5,925 nt of DNA, taken from contig DATLBC010000095.1 in assembly GCA_035527095.1 (NCBI GenBank), positions 1-5,925 on the forward strand, given 5' to 3'. Made by a program: the position numbers and the translations under genes. The DNA is from Sva-07 sp035527095 (GTDB lineage: Bacteria; Actinomycetota; Acidimicrobiia; Acidimicrobiales; Ilumatobacteraceae). Under the pieces are notes generated by a model. It worked only from the letters and a program-made list of their open reading frames with translations, did not search any database and had not been told where the DNA came from. Of the stretch, positions 1 through 5,925 are shown in pieces. Position 1 is the stretch's first letter, and the number at the start of each line of letters is the position of its first letter.

Positions 1-188
1 GCGACATGCTCGGGGAGCTCACCAGGGTCGTGGACGCCGTCGACGATCTCGTGGACCCGATCTCGTTCGACAAGGGTGGAGTCTGGGTGCTGAGGCGCAA
101 TGGCGACGCACTGACGCTCGTGGAACAGCTGCGGGCAGCCTCTGGATCGGTTGAGGACCGACCTGTGATGATGTCCAGTACCGGATAG
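1..188 (+). CDS. 3' end of an unrecognised gene (partial)
   Basis: The reading frame is open from the window edge (first full codon at base 3) to a TAG stop at 186-188, giving about 61 visible residues. Third codon positions are mostly G or C, as in the genes downstream, which supports real coding. The visible tail is soluble-looking, with an acidic helix-like start (TRVVDAVDDLVD), then DPISFDKGGVWVLRRNGD, and a serine/threonine-rich end. There is no membrane segment and no motif I recognise, so I give no function. An ATG lies at base 6, but the frame continues upstream of it, so the true start is probably outside the window. A 55-base gap containing a hairpin separates it from ppk2, so it may be a separate transcription unit. 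Confidence 0.6.
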   Translation, partial: DMLGELTRVVDAVDDLVDPISFDKGGVWVLRRNGDALTLVEQLRAASGSVEDRPVMMSSTG

Positions 189-213
189 GGGCCCTGGTTC
201 GCCAAGGGAGCCC
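188..213 (+). terminator. GC-rich hairpin with TTCG loop, candidate terminator
   Basis: Directly after the stop of the first gene, GGGGCCCTGG (188-197), loop TTCG (198-201) and CCAAGGGAGCCC (202-213) can fold into an interrupted stem: TGG/CCA, CCC/GGG and an outer GGG/CCC, with small bulges. There is no T-run after it, so it is not a classical intrinsic terminator, although high-GC actinobacteria often use hairpins without T-runs. It could instead be an RNA structure in the ppk2 leader. The stem is seen; the role is inferred. Confidence 0.35.
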
Positions 214-228
214 TCTGCCGCCGACCCG

Positions 229-236
229 AAAGGAAG
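229..236 (+). promoter_or_regulatory. Ribosome binding site of ppk2
   Basis: AAAGGAAG lies seven bases before the ATG at 244. It is a purine-rich Shine-Dalgarno-like sequence at normal spacing and supports that start codon. Confidence 0.6.
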
Positions 237-243
237 ACCGACC

Positions 244-1110
244 ATGGGAAAGAAGAAGCGATCGAAGAAGGACAAGGCGAATCGGGCGCCACAGGTCGCC
301 CCCGCTGTCGACGCAGGCACAGACCCGGAACAGGGCGGCAAGCTCAAGCGCAAGGAGTACGAGGCCGAACTCGAGGTGCTGCAGGGCGAGCTGGTCGCCA
401 TGCAGGAGTGGGTCAGAGCCACCGGAGCGAAGATCTGCATCGTCTTCGAAGGGCGTGACACCGCCGGCAAAGGTGGCACGATCAAACGGATCGTCGAGCG
501 CGTGAGCCCCCGCACGTTCCGCGTCGTCGCGCTGCCGGCGCCGACCGAACGCGAGAAGTCGCAGATGTACATCCAGCGCTACATCTCGCACTTCCCCGCC
601 GCCGGCGAGGTCGTGATCTTCGATCGCAGCTGGTACAACCGCGCCGGTGTAGAACCCGTCATGGGCTTCTGCACCGCGGAACAGACCGAGCGATTCCTCG
701 ACCAGGCGCCGGGCGTCGAGAAGGCGATGGTCGAATCGGGGATCCAGGTGATCAAGTACTGGCTCGAGGTCAGCGCCGACGAGCAGACCCGGCGACTCAA
801 GAGCCGCATCGACGACCCGCGCAAGATCTGGAAGCTGTCGGACATGGACCTCAAGTCGTACAGCCGCTGGTACGACTACTCGCGTGCCCGCGATGCCATG
901 CTCGCGGCCACCGACACGTCGTGGGCACCGTGGTTCATCGCCCACACCGACGACAAGAAGCGCGGCCGGCTCAACATCATCTCGCACCTCCTCTCACAAG
1001 TTCCGTACGAGAAGGTCGACCGGCCGGAGATCAAGTTGCCCCGCCGCCAGGCCGCCGGTGGCTATGTCGAACCCGACCTGCCGCTGCGGCACATCCCTGA
1101 GCCCTACTGA
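244..1110 (+). CDS. ppk2: Polyphosphate kinase 2, class I type (polyphosphate:NDP phosphotransferase)
   Basis: Family role: cytoplasmic PPK2 enzymes reversibly transfer phosphate between polyphosphate and nucleotides; class I members mainly act on ADP or GDP, making ATP or GTP from polyphosphate. Seen in the 288 residues: a lysine-rich N-terminus (residues 2-14), the lead-in KLKRKEYEAELEVLQ (33-47), Walker A GRDTAGKGG (70-78), the stretch RVVALPAPTERE (93-104), Walker B FDRSWYNRAGVEPVMGF (126-142, with D127 and R133), and the lid region RIDDPRKIWKLSDMDL (188-203). The C-terminal tail ending PEPY is also family-like. Length and motif order fit a single-domain class I PPK2, with no sign of truncation or domain duplication. 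The ATG at 244 has a good ribosome binding site. The ATPase gene starts 20 bases after the stop, so the two are probably cotranscribed. Family assignment is very sure; nucleotide preference and direction in vivo are inferred. Confidence 0.95.
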   Translation: MGKKKRSKKDKANRAPQVAPAVDAGTDPEQGGKLKRKEYEAELEVLQGELVAMQEWVRATGAKICIVFEGRDTAGKGGTIKRIVERVSPRTFRVVALPAPTEREKSQMYIQRYISHFPAAGEVVIFDRSWYNRAGVEPVMGFCTAEQTERFLDQAPGVEKAMVESGIQVIKYWLEVSADEQTRRLKSRIDDPRKIWKLSDMDLKSYSRWYDYSRARDAMLAATDTSWAPWFIAHTDDKKRGRLNIISHLLSQVPYEKVDRPEIKLPRRQAAGGYVEPDLPLRHIPEPY

Positions 1111-1118
1111 GGATCGTT

Positions 1119-1122
1119 GAGG
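1119..1122 (+). promoter_or_regulatory. Ribosome binding site of the P-type ATPase gene
   Basis: GAGG in the 20-base gap after ppk2 lies eight bases before the ATG at 1131. A second in-frame ATG at 1137 would be 14 bases away, so this site favours 1131 as the start. Confidence 0.55.
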
Positions 1123-1130
1123 ACGCCACG

Positions 1131-3911
1131 ATGACGATGACCGAAGAACCGACCCAGCAACCGGCACCCGACAGCACGCAGTGGTACTCGCTGTCGGTCG
1201 ACGACACCCTCTCGCGACTCGGTGTCGACGCGACATCCGGGCTCAGCGCCACCGAGGTCACGAGTCGCCTGGCGACCTACGGGAAGAACGAGGTCGCCAC
1301 CGAGCCACCACCCACCACCTGGCAGATCGCGAAGGCGCAGATCGCCAACCCGATGAACATCATGCTGCTGATCGTCAGCATCGCCAGTTTCGCGATCGAT
1401 CAGATCGCAACCGGCGCCATCGTGATGGCCCTCGTGCTGTTCAACGTGATCATGGGGACGAACCAGGAGCGCAAGGCGATGGCGAGCGTCGATGCGCTCG
1501 CCCAGCTCCAGGTACCGATGGCTCGCGTCCGCCGCGATGGCTCGGTCGAGGAAGTCGATTCGGTCGGTCTCGTTCCCGGTGACATCGTGCTGGTCGAGGC
1601 GGGCGACCTGGTGCCGGCCGATGCTCGCATCATCTCGTCGGCGTCGCTCGAGGTCCAAGAAGCCGCGCTCACCGGTGAGTCTGCCCCCATCGCCAAGGAC
1701 AGCGTCCAACTCGGCGACGAGGAACAACCGCTTGGCGACCGCACGAACCTGGTCTTCCAGAACACCCAGGTCACCCGAGGCTCGGCAGAACTCGTCGTCG
1801 TGGCGACCGGCCAGTCGACACAGATGGGCCAGATCGCCAACATGGTGACGGCAACGCAGCGCAGCAAGTCGCCGCTGCAGGTCGAGCTCGACGGGCTCAC
1901 GAAGATCTTCGGCTTCCTCGCCTGGGGAGCCGTGGCGATCATCGCGATCGTCGGCATCGCCCGCGACCAGGAGCAGGAGACACTGATCCTGCTGTGCGTC
2001 TCCACTGCAATCTCGGCGATCCCGACCGGTCTTCCAACGTTCGTGCAGCTGATGCTCTCGTCGGGTGCGCAGCGGCTCGCCGAGTCGAAAGCCGTGGTCA
2101 AATCCCTCAACGACGTCGAGACGCTCGGCGGCACCACCGTGATCAACAGCGACAAGACCGGCACGCTCACCATGAACGCGATGACGGCGGTCACGATGAT
2201 GACCGGCGGCTCCTGGTACAAGGTCGAAGGCAGCGGCTACGCGACCTCCGGTGCCATCCTCGGCCCGGCCGGCGAATCGACCCCTGACTTCAGCGGCCTC
2301 GCGCTCGGCCTGGCGCTGTGCAGCGACGCCACCGTTGCGGCCGACGAGACGATCATCGGCGACCCCACCGAGGCCGCCCTCGTTGTCCTCGCCGCGAAGA
2401 TCGGCGTCGACGCCGAGGAGACTCGGCGCGCGCTGCCGCGTGTCGCGCTCGTGCCGTTCGACTCCGAGTACAAGTTCATGGCCACGTTCCACGACCGGCC
2501 GCCCCACATGGAACGGCCGCTGCTGACCGAACCGCAGTTCATGACCGTGAAGGGAGCGCCCGACGTCGTCGTCAACCGGTGTTCGCAGGCACTGTGGCAC
2601 GGCGAGGTCGTCCCGATGGACCAGGTCAGGCAGGAGTTGATCGATGCCAACCAGCAACTCTCCGAGAAGGGGCTGCGCGTCCTCGCCTTCGCCGCGCGGG
2701 CGCTCTCCGACGACACGATGAGTGCCGCCGCCGCCGACCCGATGAGCGAGGTGCACGACCTCGTCATGATCTCGCTGGTCGGCATCATCGATCCGCTCCG
2801 TCCGTCGGCGGTCGAAGCAGTCCGCATGGCCCACGGCGCCGGGATCGACGTCCGCATGATCACGGGTGACCACACGGTCACCGCTCGAGCGATCGCCGAT
2901 CAGCTGGGCCTCGGCCCCGGTGTCATCACCGGCGCCGATCTCCAGAAGCTCAGCGACGAGGACGTGAAGGCGCAGCTGCCCCAGCTGCACGTCTTCGGCC
3001 GGGTTGCCCCCGAAGACAAAGTCCGTCTGGCCCGCCTCATGCAGGAGGCTGGCGAGGTGGTCGCCATGACCGGCGACGCCGTCAACGACGCCGCAGCACT
3101 GAAGCAGGCCGACGTCGGCGTCGCGATGGGCAGTGGCTCCGAGGTCACCAAACAGGCCGGCAAGTTGATCCTCACCGACGACAACTTCGGCACGCTCGTG
3201 CACGCGGTCGACCTCGGGCGCGACATCTACCGTCGGATCTCGTCGTACGTGAAGTTGCAGCTGACGATCCTGTCGTCGGTGCTGCAGCTCATGCTGATCG
3301 CCACCATCTTCAACATCAACGAAGGTGTGGCGCTGTTCCCGATGCAGTTGCTGTTCGCGAAGTTCTTCGTCGTCGCCACGGTCGTCGTCGGCTTCATCGT
3401 CGACGTTCCCGACCCCGGCGTGATGGGCAGGCCACCTCGTACACCCGGTTCGAAGATCGCCACTGGCGCGCAGACCGTGCGCTGGGTGATCAGCGGCTTC
3501 CTCATCTCCGGCTCGGCGCTGGCGGTGCTGTCGTGGGGCCCGGGTGAGCCGAGCACCACCGTCGGATCGACGTCGATGACAATGGCGTTCGCCGTCGTCG
3601 CCTTGAGCGCGGTGAACATGGGATTCGTGATGCGTCGCGAACGGCAGGTGCCGTGGTCGGCGCCACTGTTCCCCTACATGGGCTGGATCATTCTCGGCTG
3701 GGCGCTCACCGTCTTTGCGGTCGAACTCGGGATGTTTCAGCGCCTGCTGGACACGGTGTCGCTGACCGGCGCACAATGGGTCCTCGTGATCGGATTGTCG
3801 CTCATCTCGCCGTTGTTCGTCGCGGTCGACAAGGTCCTCCAGATCCGTCGCCTCGACCGCGAACAGCGAGATCACCCGTTCGCCGGCATCGCCACCACCT
3901 CGGGTGTCTGA
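1131..3911 (+). CDS. P-type ATPase, type II-like, substrate unassigned
   Basis: An ATP-driven membrane pump of 926 residues, the usual length for type II P-type ATPases. Domains seen in order: N-terminal cation-ATPase domain (about 15-70); helices M1-M2 (about 72-110); actuator domain with TGES (181-184); M3-M4 (about 259-310); phosphorylation motif DKTGTLT with D341; nucleotide-binding domain with KGAPD (474-478); DPLRPS (554-559); TGD (578-580); hinge TGDAVND (647-653), where D649 and D653 keep the magnesium site although the usual glycine is alanine; then M5-M10 (about 706-900). The catalytic cycle should work. The membrane ion site is unusual: M4 reads IPTGLP (297-302) instead of IPEGLP, M6 reads PMQLLFAKFF (737-746) with lysine where SERCA has Asn796, and hand alignment shows the other calcium ligands replaced too. 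Database labels such as calcium or cation transporter would therefore be weak. It sits between ppk2 and sulP in a likely operon. Family sure, substrate unknown. Confidence 0.93.
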   Translation: MTMTEEPTQQPAPDSTQWYSLSVDDTLSRLGVDATSGLSATEVTSRLATYGKNEVATEPPPTTWQIAKAQIANPMNIMLLIVSIASFAIDQIATGAIVMALVLFNVIMGTNQERKAMASVDALAQLQVPMARVRRDGSVEEVDSVGLVPGDIVLVEAGDLVPADARIISSASLEVQEAALTGESAPIAKDSVQLGDEEQPLGDRTNLVFQNTQVTRGSAELVVVATGQSTQMGQIANMVTATQRSKSPLQVELDGLTKIFGFLAWGAVAIIAIVGIARDQEQETLILLCVSTAISAIPTGLPTFVQLMLSSGAQRLAESKAVVKSLNDVETLGGTTVINSDKTGTLTMNAMTAVTMMTGGSWYKVEGSGYATSGAILGPAGESTPDFSGLALGLALCSDATVAADETIIGDPTEAALVVLAAKIGVDAEETRRALPRVALVPFDSEYKFMATFHDRPPHMERPLLTEPQFMTVKGAPDVVVNRCSQALWHGEVVPMDQVRQELIDANQQLSEKGLRVLAFAARALSDDTMSAAAADPMSEVHDLVMISLVGIIDPLRPSAVEAVRMAHGAGIDVRMITGDHTVTARAIADQLGLGPGVITGADLQKLSDEDVKAQLPQLHVFGRVAPEDKVRLARLMQEAGEVVAMTGDAVNDAAALKQADVGVAMGSGSEVTKQAGKLILTDDNFGTLVHAVDLGRDIYRRISSYVKLQLTILSSVLQLMLIATIFNINEGVALFPMQLLFAKFFVVATVVVGFIVDVPDPGVMGRPPRTPGSKIATGAQTVRWVISGFLISGSALAVLSWGPGEPSTTVGSTSMTMAFAVVALSAVNMGFVMRRERQVPWSAPLFPYMGWIILGWALTVFAVELGMFQRLLDTVSLTGAQWVLVIGLSLISPLFVAVDKVLQIRRLDREQRDHPFAGIATTSGV

Positions 3912-5610
3912 CCAGATCGTCGCTCCGAGCGGCTGGCGCGGACTCGTCCCCGGCATCACCGCGGTCCGCACATACGAACGGTCGTGGCTGCGTTTCGACC
4001 TGATCGCCGGAGTCGTACTCGCCGCAATCCTCGTCCCCCAGGGGATGGCCTACGCCGAACTCGCCGGGCTCCCGGCCGTCACCGGGCTGTACACGACGAT
4101 CGCCTGCCTGATCGGTTACGCGGTGATGGGGCCGTCGAGAATTCTCGTGCTCGGGCCCGACTCGTCGGTCTCACCGCTGATCTTCGCCGCCATCGTGCCA
4201 TTGGTGGTCGTCACCGCCGATCCGGCGACCGCCATCACCCTCGCCGGGATGATGGCGGTGATGGTGGGCCTGATCCTGATCGGGCTCGGCATCGGCAAGC
4301 TCGGATTCGTCGCCGACCTGCTGTCCAAGGAGGTCCAGGTCGGCTACATGAACGGCCTGGCGATCACCATCTTCGTCGGCCAGCTCCCCAAGCTCGCCGG
4401 GTTCTCGACCGATGCCGACGGGTTCGTCGCGGAGGTCGAGGCGTTCCTCGACGGGTTCGCGGACCGGAATTCCACCGCGCTGTGGCTCGGCCTCGCAACC
4501 CTCGCCGTCCTGCTCGGACTCCCACGGCTGACACGGACGATCCCTGCGGTCCTCGTCGCGGTCCTGGGAGCGACACTCGTCACCGGCATGTTCGACCTCG
4601 ACATCGCCACCGTCGGCGACCTTCCCAAGGGTCTGCCGCGACCGGCGATGCCGTGGACAAGCGTGAGCGACGTCGCGCCCATGCTGGTCGCGGCGGTCGG
4701 CATCACACTGGTGTCGCTCACCGACACGATCGCGACGTCGACGGCCTTCGCCGCCCGACGCGGTGAGGAGGTCAAACCCAACCAGGAGATGATCGGCATC
4801 GGCGCTGCCAACGTCGCCGCGGGGTTCTTCCAGGGCTTCGCGGTCTCTACCAGCAGCTCGCGCACCGCCGTCGCCGACCAGACCGGCGCCAAGAGCCAGC
4901 TCACCGGACTGATCGGCGCGGGCATGGTCGCCCTGCTGTTGCTGTTCTTCAACGGGCTGCTGGCGAACCTTCCACAGACCGCCCTCGCCGCCGTCGTGAT
5001 CGCGGCGGCCTTCTCGCTCGTCGATCTCGCGACGCTGCGCCGCTATCTCGGGCTCCGCAGGAGTTCGCTGCTGCTCTCACTCGTCGCGACCGCGGGTGTC
5101 GTCTTCTTCGGCGTGCTCCAGGGCATCCTCATCGCCGTCGTGCTGTCGATCCTGCTCTTCTTCAGGCGCAACTGGTGGCCGCACGGCGAGGTCCTCGGAC
5201 GCGTCGACGGCGAGGAGGGCTGGCACAGCGACGTCGGTGGTCACGCCATCGAGGAGCGCGACGGCATCGTCGTGTTCCGGTGGGAGGCGCCGCTGTTCTT
5301 CGCCAACGCCGGCATGTTCCGCGACCAGGTTCGGGAGCTGGTACGCCAGCGCAACCCGCGATGGGTCGTCCTGCAGTGCGAAGCGATCACCGACATCGAC
5401 GTCACCGCCGCCGACGTGCTGGAACAGCTCGACGACGAACTCAACGCCCAGGGGGTGCACATGGCCTTCGTCGAGCTCCGCGCGCGCCTGAAGCACCTCG
5501 TGTACGACTACGGACTGTTCGCCACGCTCGACGCCGAGCACTTCTACGGCTCGATCGAAGAAGCACTCGCCGACATCGAACGCGAAGCTGCGGGCGAGGG
5601 CGCCGGCTGA
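3904..5610 (+). CDS. SulP/SLC26 family anion transporter with STAS domain
   Basis: An inner-membrane anion carrier; family members move sulfate, bicarbonate, or other small anions. The protein has 568 residues. Seen: the SulP N-terminal signature DLIAGVVLAAILVPQGMAYAE (from residue 32) leading into AGLP (54-57); GPDSSVSP (84-91) in the helix 3 region; DTIAT (274-278) in the helix 8 region; SSSRT (317-321) in the helix 10 region; many hydrophobic helices up to about residue 420; and a cytoplasmic STAS domain (about 446-560) with DIDVTAADVLEQL (497-509). The start is a GTG at 3904, inside the last codons of the ATPase gene (8-base overlap). It places the signature at the usual distance from the N-terminus, I see no better in-frame start, and no clear Shine-Dalgarno precedes it. 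Translational coupling to the ATPase gene is likely. No carbonic anhydrase or sulfate-assimilation gene is adjacent, so the substrate cannot be set from context. Family very sure. Confidence 0.94.
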   Translation: MSDQIVAPSGWRGLVPGITAVRTYERSWLRFDLIAGVVLAAILVPQGMAYAELAGLPAVTGLYTTIACLIGYAVMGPSRILVLGPDSSVSPLIFAAIVPLVVVTADPATAITLAGMMAVMVGLILIGLGIGKLGFVADLLSKEVQVGYMNGLAITIFVGQLPKLAGFSTDADGFVAEVEAFLDGFADRNSTALWLGLATLAVLLGLPRLTRTIPAVLVAVLGATLVTGMFDLDIATVGDLPKGLPRPAMPWTSVSDVAPMLVAAVGITLVSLTDTIATSTAFAARRGEEVKPNQEMIGIGAANVAAGFFQGFAVSTSSSRTAVADQTGAKSQLTGLIGAGMVALLLLFFNGLLANLPQTALAAVVIAAAFSLVDLATLRRYLGLRRSSLLLSLVATAGVVFFGVLQGILIAVVLSILLFFRRNWWPHGEVLGRVDGEEGWHSDVGGHAIEERDGIVVFRWEAPLFFANAGMFRDQVRELVRQRNPRWVVLQCEAITDIDVTAADVLEQLDDELNAQGVHMAFVELRARLKHLVYDYGLFATLDAEHFYGSIEEALADIEREAAGEGAG

Positions 5611-5621
5611 ACCCGCCCCAC

Positions 5622-5661
5622 CGATGAGCCAAGCGACCGCATACGGCGGCTTCACTCATCG
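5622..5661 (+). repeat. Palindromic direct repeat, copy 1 (imperfect hairpin)
   Basis: A 40-base unit, 12 bases after the sulP stop, matching a second unit 61 bases downstream at 37 of 40 positions. The arms CGATGAGCCAA (5622-5632) and TTCACTCATCG (5651-5661) pair with two mismatches. The inner arms ACCGC (5636-5640) and GCGGC (5646-5650) pair with one mismatch around loop ATACG. The preceding CCCCAC and the following GCA are also shared by both copies. Confidence 0.85.
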
Positions 5662-5682
5662 CAACCGGCCCACCCTCCCCAC

Positions 5683-5722
5683 CGATGAGCGAAGCGACCG
5701 CATACGGCGGTTTCGCTCATCG
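5683..5722 (+). repeat. Palindromic direct repeat, copy 2 (perfect long hairpin)
   Basis: Arms CGATGAGCGAA (5683-5693) and TTCGCTCATCG (5712-5722) are perfect reverse complements. Inside them ACCGC (5697-5701) and GCGGT (5707-5711) are also perfect, with loop ATACG and a 3-base GCG bulge, giving 16 pairs. An outer CCCACC (5678-5683) can also pair with GGTGGG (5727-5732) across a bulge, competing for one base. It lies between sulP and a same-strand gene, so it could terminate sulP transcription, but there is no T-run. It may instead be a dispersed genomic repeat or an operator for the next gene. Confidence 0.85.
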
Positions 5723-5741
5723 CAGCGGTGGGTGCGTGGCG

Positions 5742-5747
5742 TACGGT
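5742..5747 (+). promoter_or_regulatory. Candidate -10 element of a leaderless promoter
   Basis: TACGGT fits the actinobacterial TANNNT pattern and ends six bases before the A of the ATG at 5754. With normal -10 spacing, transcription would begin at or next to the start codon. No Shine-Dalgarno is visible before this ATG, which fits a leaderless message. No convincing -35 is seen. One hexamer match is weak evidence. Confidence 0.3.
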
Positions 5748-5753
5748 CGCGGG

Positions 5754-5925
5754 ATGACTCGACTGACGGCCAGCGACGGACACGAACTCGACGCGTACGA
5801 GGTGCACCCTGACGGCGCATCGGCGTCGATCGTGATCGTGCAGGAGATCTTCGGGGTCAACGCCCACATCCGTTCGGTCGTCGACCGGTATGCGTCATTC
5901 GGCTATCGAGCGATCGCTCCGGCAC
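5754..5925 (+). CDS. Dienelactone hydrolase family protein (5' part)
   Basis: Translation from the ATG at 5754 gives 57 residues before the window ends. It begins MTRLTASDGHELDAYEVHP, then SIVIVQEIFGVNAHIRSVVD, RYASFGYRAIAPA. The QEIFGVN segment (residues 30-36) followed by a helix and GYRAIAPA is typical of dienelactone hydrolases, which are cytoplasmic alpha/beta-hydrolases; the glutamate there (E31) corresponds to the active-site glutamate of the classical enzyme. The Cys/Ser nucleophile, Asp and His lie beyond the window and cannot be checked. Many family members are not true dienelactone hydrolases, so the substrate is open. It is separated from sulP by a 143-base gap with repeats, so it is probably its own transcription unit. 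Confidence 0.88.
   Translation, partial: MTRLTASDGHELDAYEVHPDGASASIVIVQEIFGVNAHIRSVVDRYASFGYRAIAPA

Noticed and set aside
19..987. A 322-codon open frame on the minus strand opposite ppk2
   Set aside because: No family features, and it is antisense to a clear PPK2 whose motifs are all intact.
1137..1139. Alternative ATG start for the ATPase gene
   Set aside because: GAGG is eight bases from 1131 but 14 from 1137; the earlier ATG fits better. The difference is two residues.
1131..3911. Naming the ATPase as a calcium or magnesium transporter
   Set aside because: The M4 motif IPTGLP is neither the calcium-type PEGLP nor the MgtA-type PEMLP, and the M6 ligands are absent, so a named substrate would not be supported.
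1104..3971. A 955-codon open frame on the minus strand opposite the ATPase gene
   Set aside because: The protein is rich in Asp, Arg, His and Gly with no recognisable domain. It mirrors the strongly biased codons of the true ATPase gene; long antisense frames are expected in GC-rich coding DNA.
3904..5610. Naming the SulP protein as a sulfate permease
   Set aside because: SulP members carry various anions, and no sulfate-metabolism gene is nearby; the sequence does not fix the substrate.
5616..5732. Two repeats considered as a minimal CRISPR array or insertion-sequence ends
   Set aside because: Only two copies with one 21-base gap and no cas genes in view; no transposase lies between them and no target duplication is visible.
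5624..5867. Small open frames crossing the hairpin repeats, with similar starts such as MSEAAVCGR and MSETAVCGR on the minus strand
   Set aside because: The peptide similarity comes from the duplicated, palindromic DNA. No ribosome binding site or conserved protein is evident, and they overlap the hydrolase gene.

Overview
The window is high-GC DNA (roughly two-thirds G+C by eye) with very strong G/C preference at third codon positions, TCG as a frequent serine codon and one GTG start. This points to a high-GC actinobacterium. Protein style is compatible with Acidimicrobiia (Ilumatobacter-like), but that is an impression, not a placement. No transposase, integrase, CRISPR array, tRNA or rRNA is visible.

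Layout: all recognisable genes are on the + strand. (1) 1-188: 3' end of an unrecognised gene cut by the window edge, followed by a GC-rich hairpin with a TTCG loop. (2) 244-1110: polyphosphate kinase 2, class I type. (3) 1131-3911: a ten-helix type II-like P-type ATPase. (4) 3904-5610: a SulP/SLC26 anion transporter with a C-terminal STAS domain, whose GTG start lies inside the end of the ATPase gene. (5) 5611-5753: non-coding gap holding two 40-base direct-repeat copies 61 bases apart, the second a perfect long hairpin. (6) 5754-5925: the first 57 codons of a dienelactone hydrolase family gene, cut by the window edge.

How the genes may work together: ppk2, the ATPase gene and sulP are separated by 20 bases and by an 8-base overlap, so they look like one transcription unit. 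A polyphosphate-using nucleotide kinase next to an ATP-driven pump and an anion carrier suggests ion or anion homeostasis linked to phosphate-energy stores; this is inference.

The most interesting point is the ATPase. Its catalytic residues are intact, but by hand alignment to the SERCA calcium pump every major ion-binding residue in helices M4, M5, M6 and M8 is replaced, and a lysine sits in M6. Its substrate is therefore probably not calcium and cannot be named. The second point is the paired palindromic repeat, in which all three differences between copies break stem pairs of the first copy.
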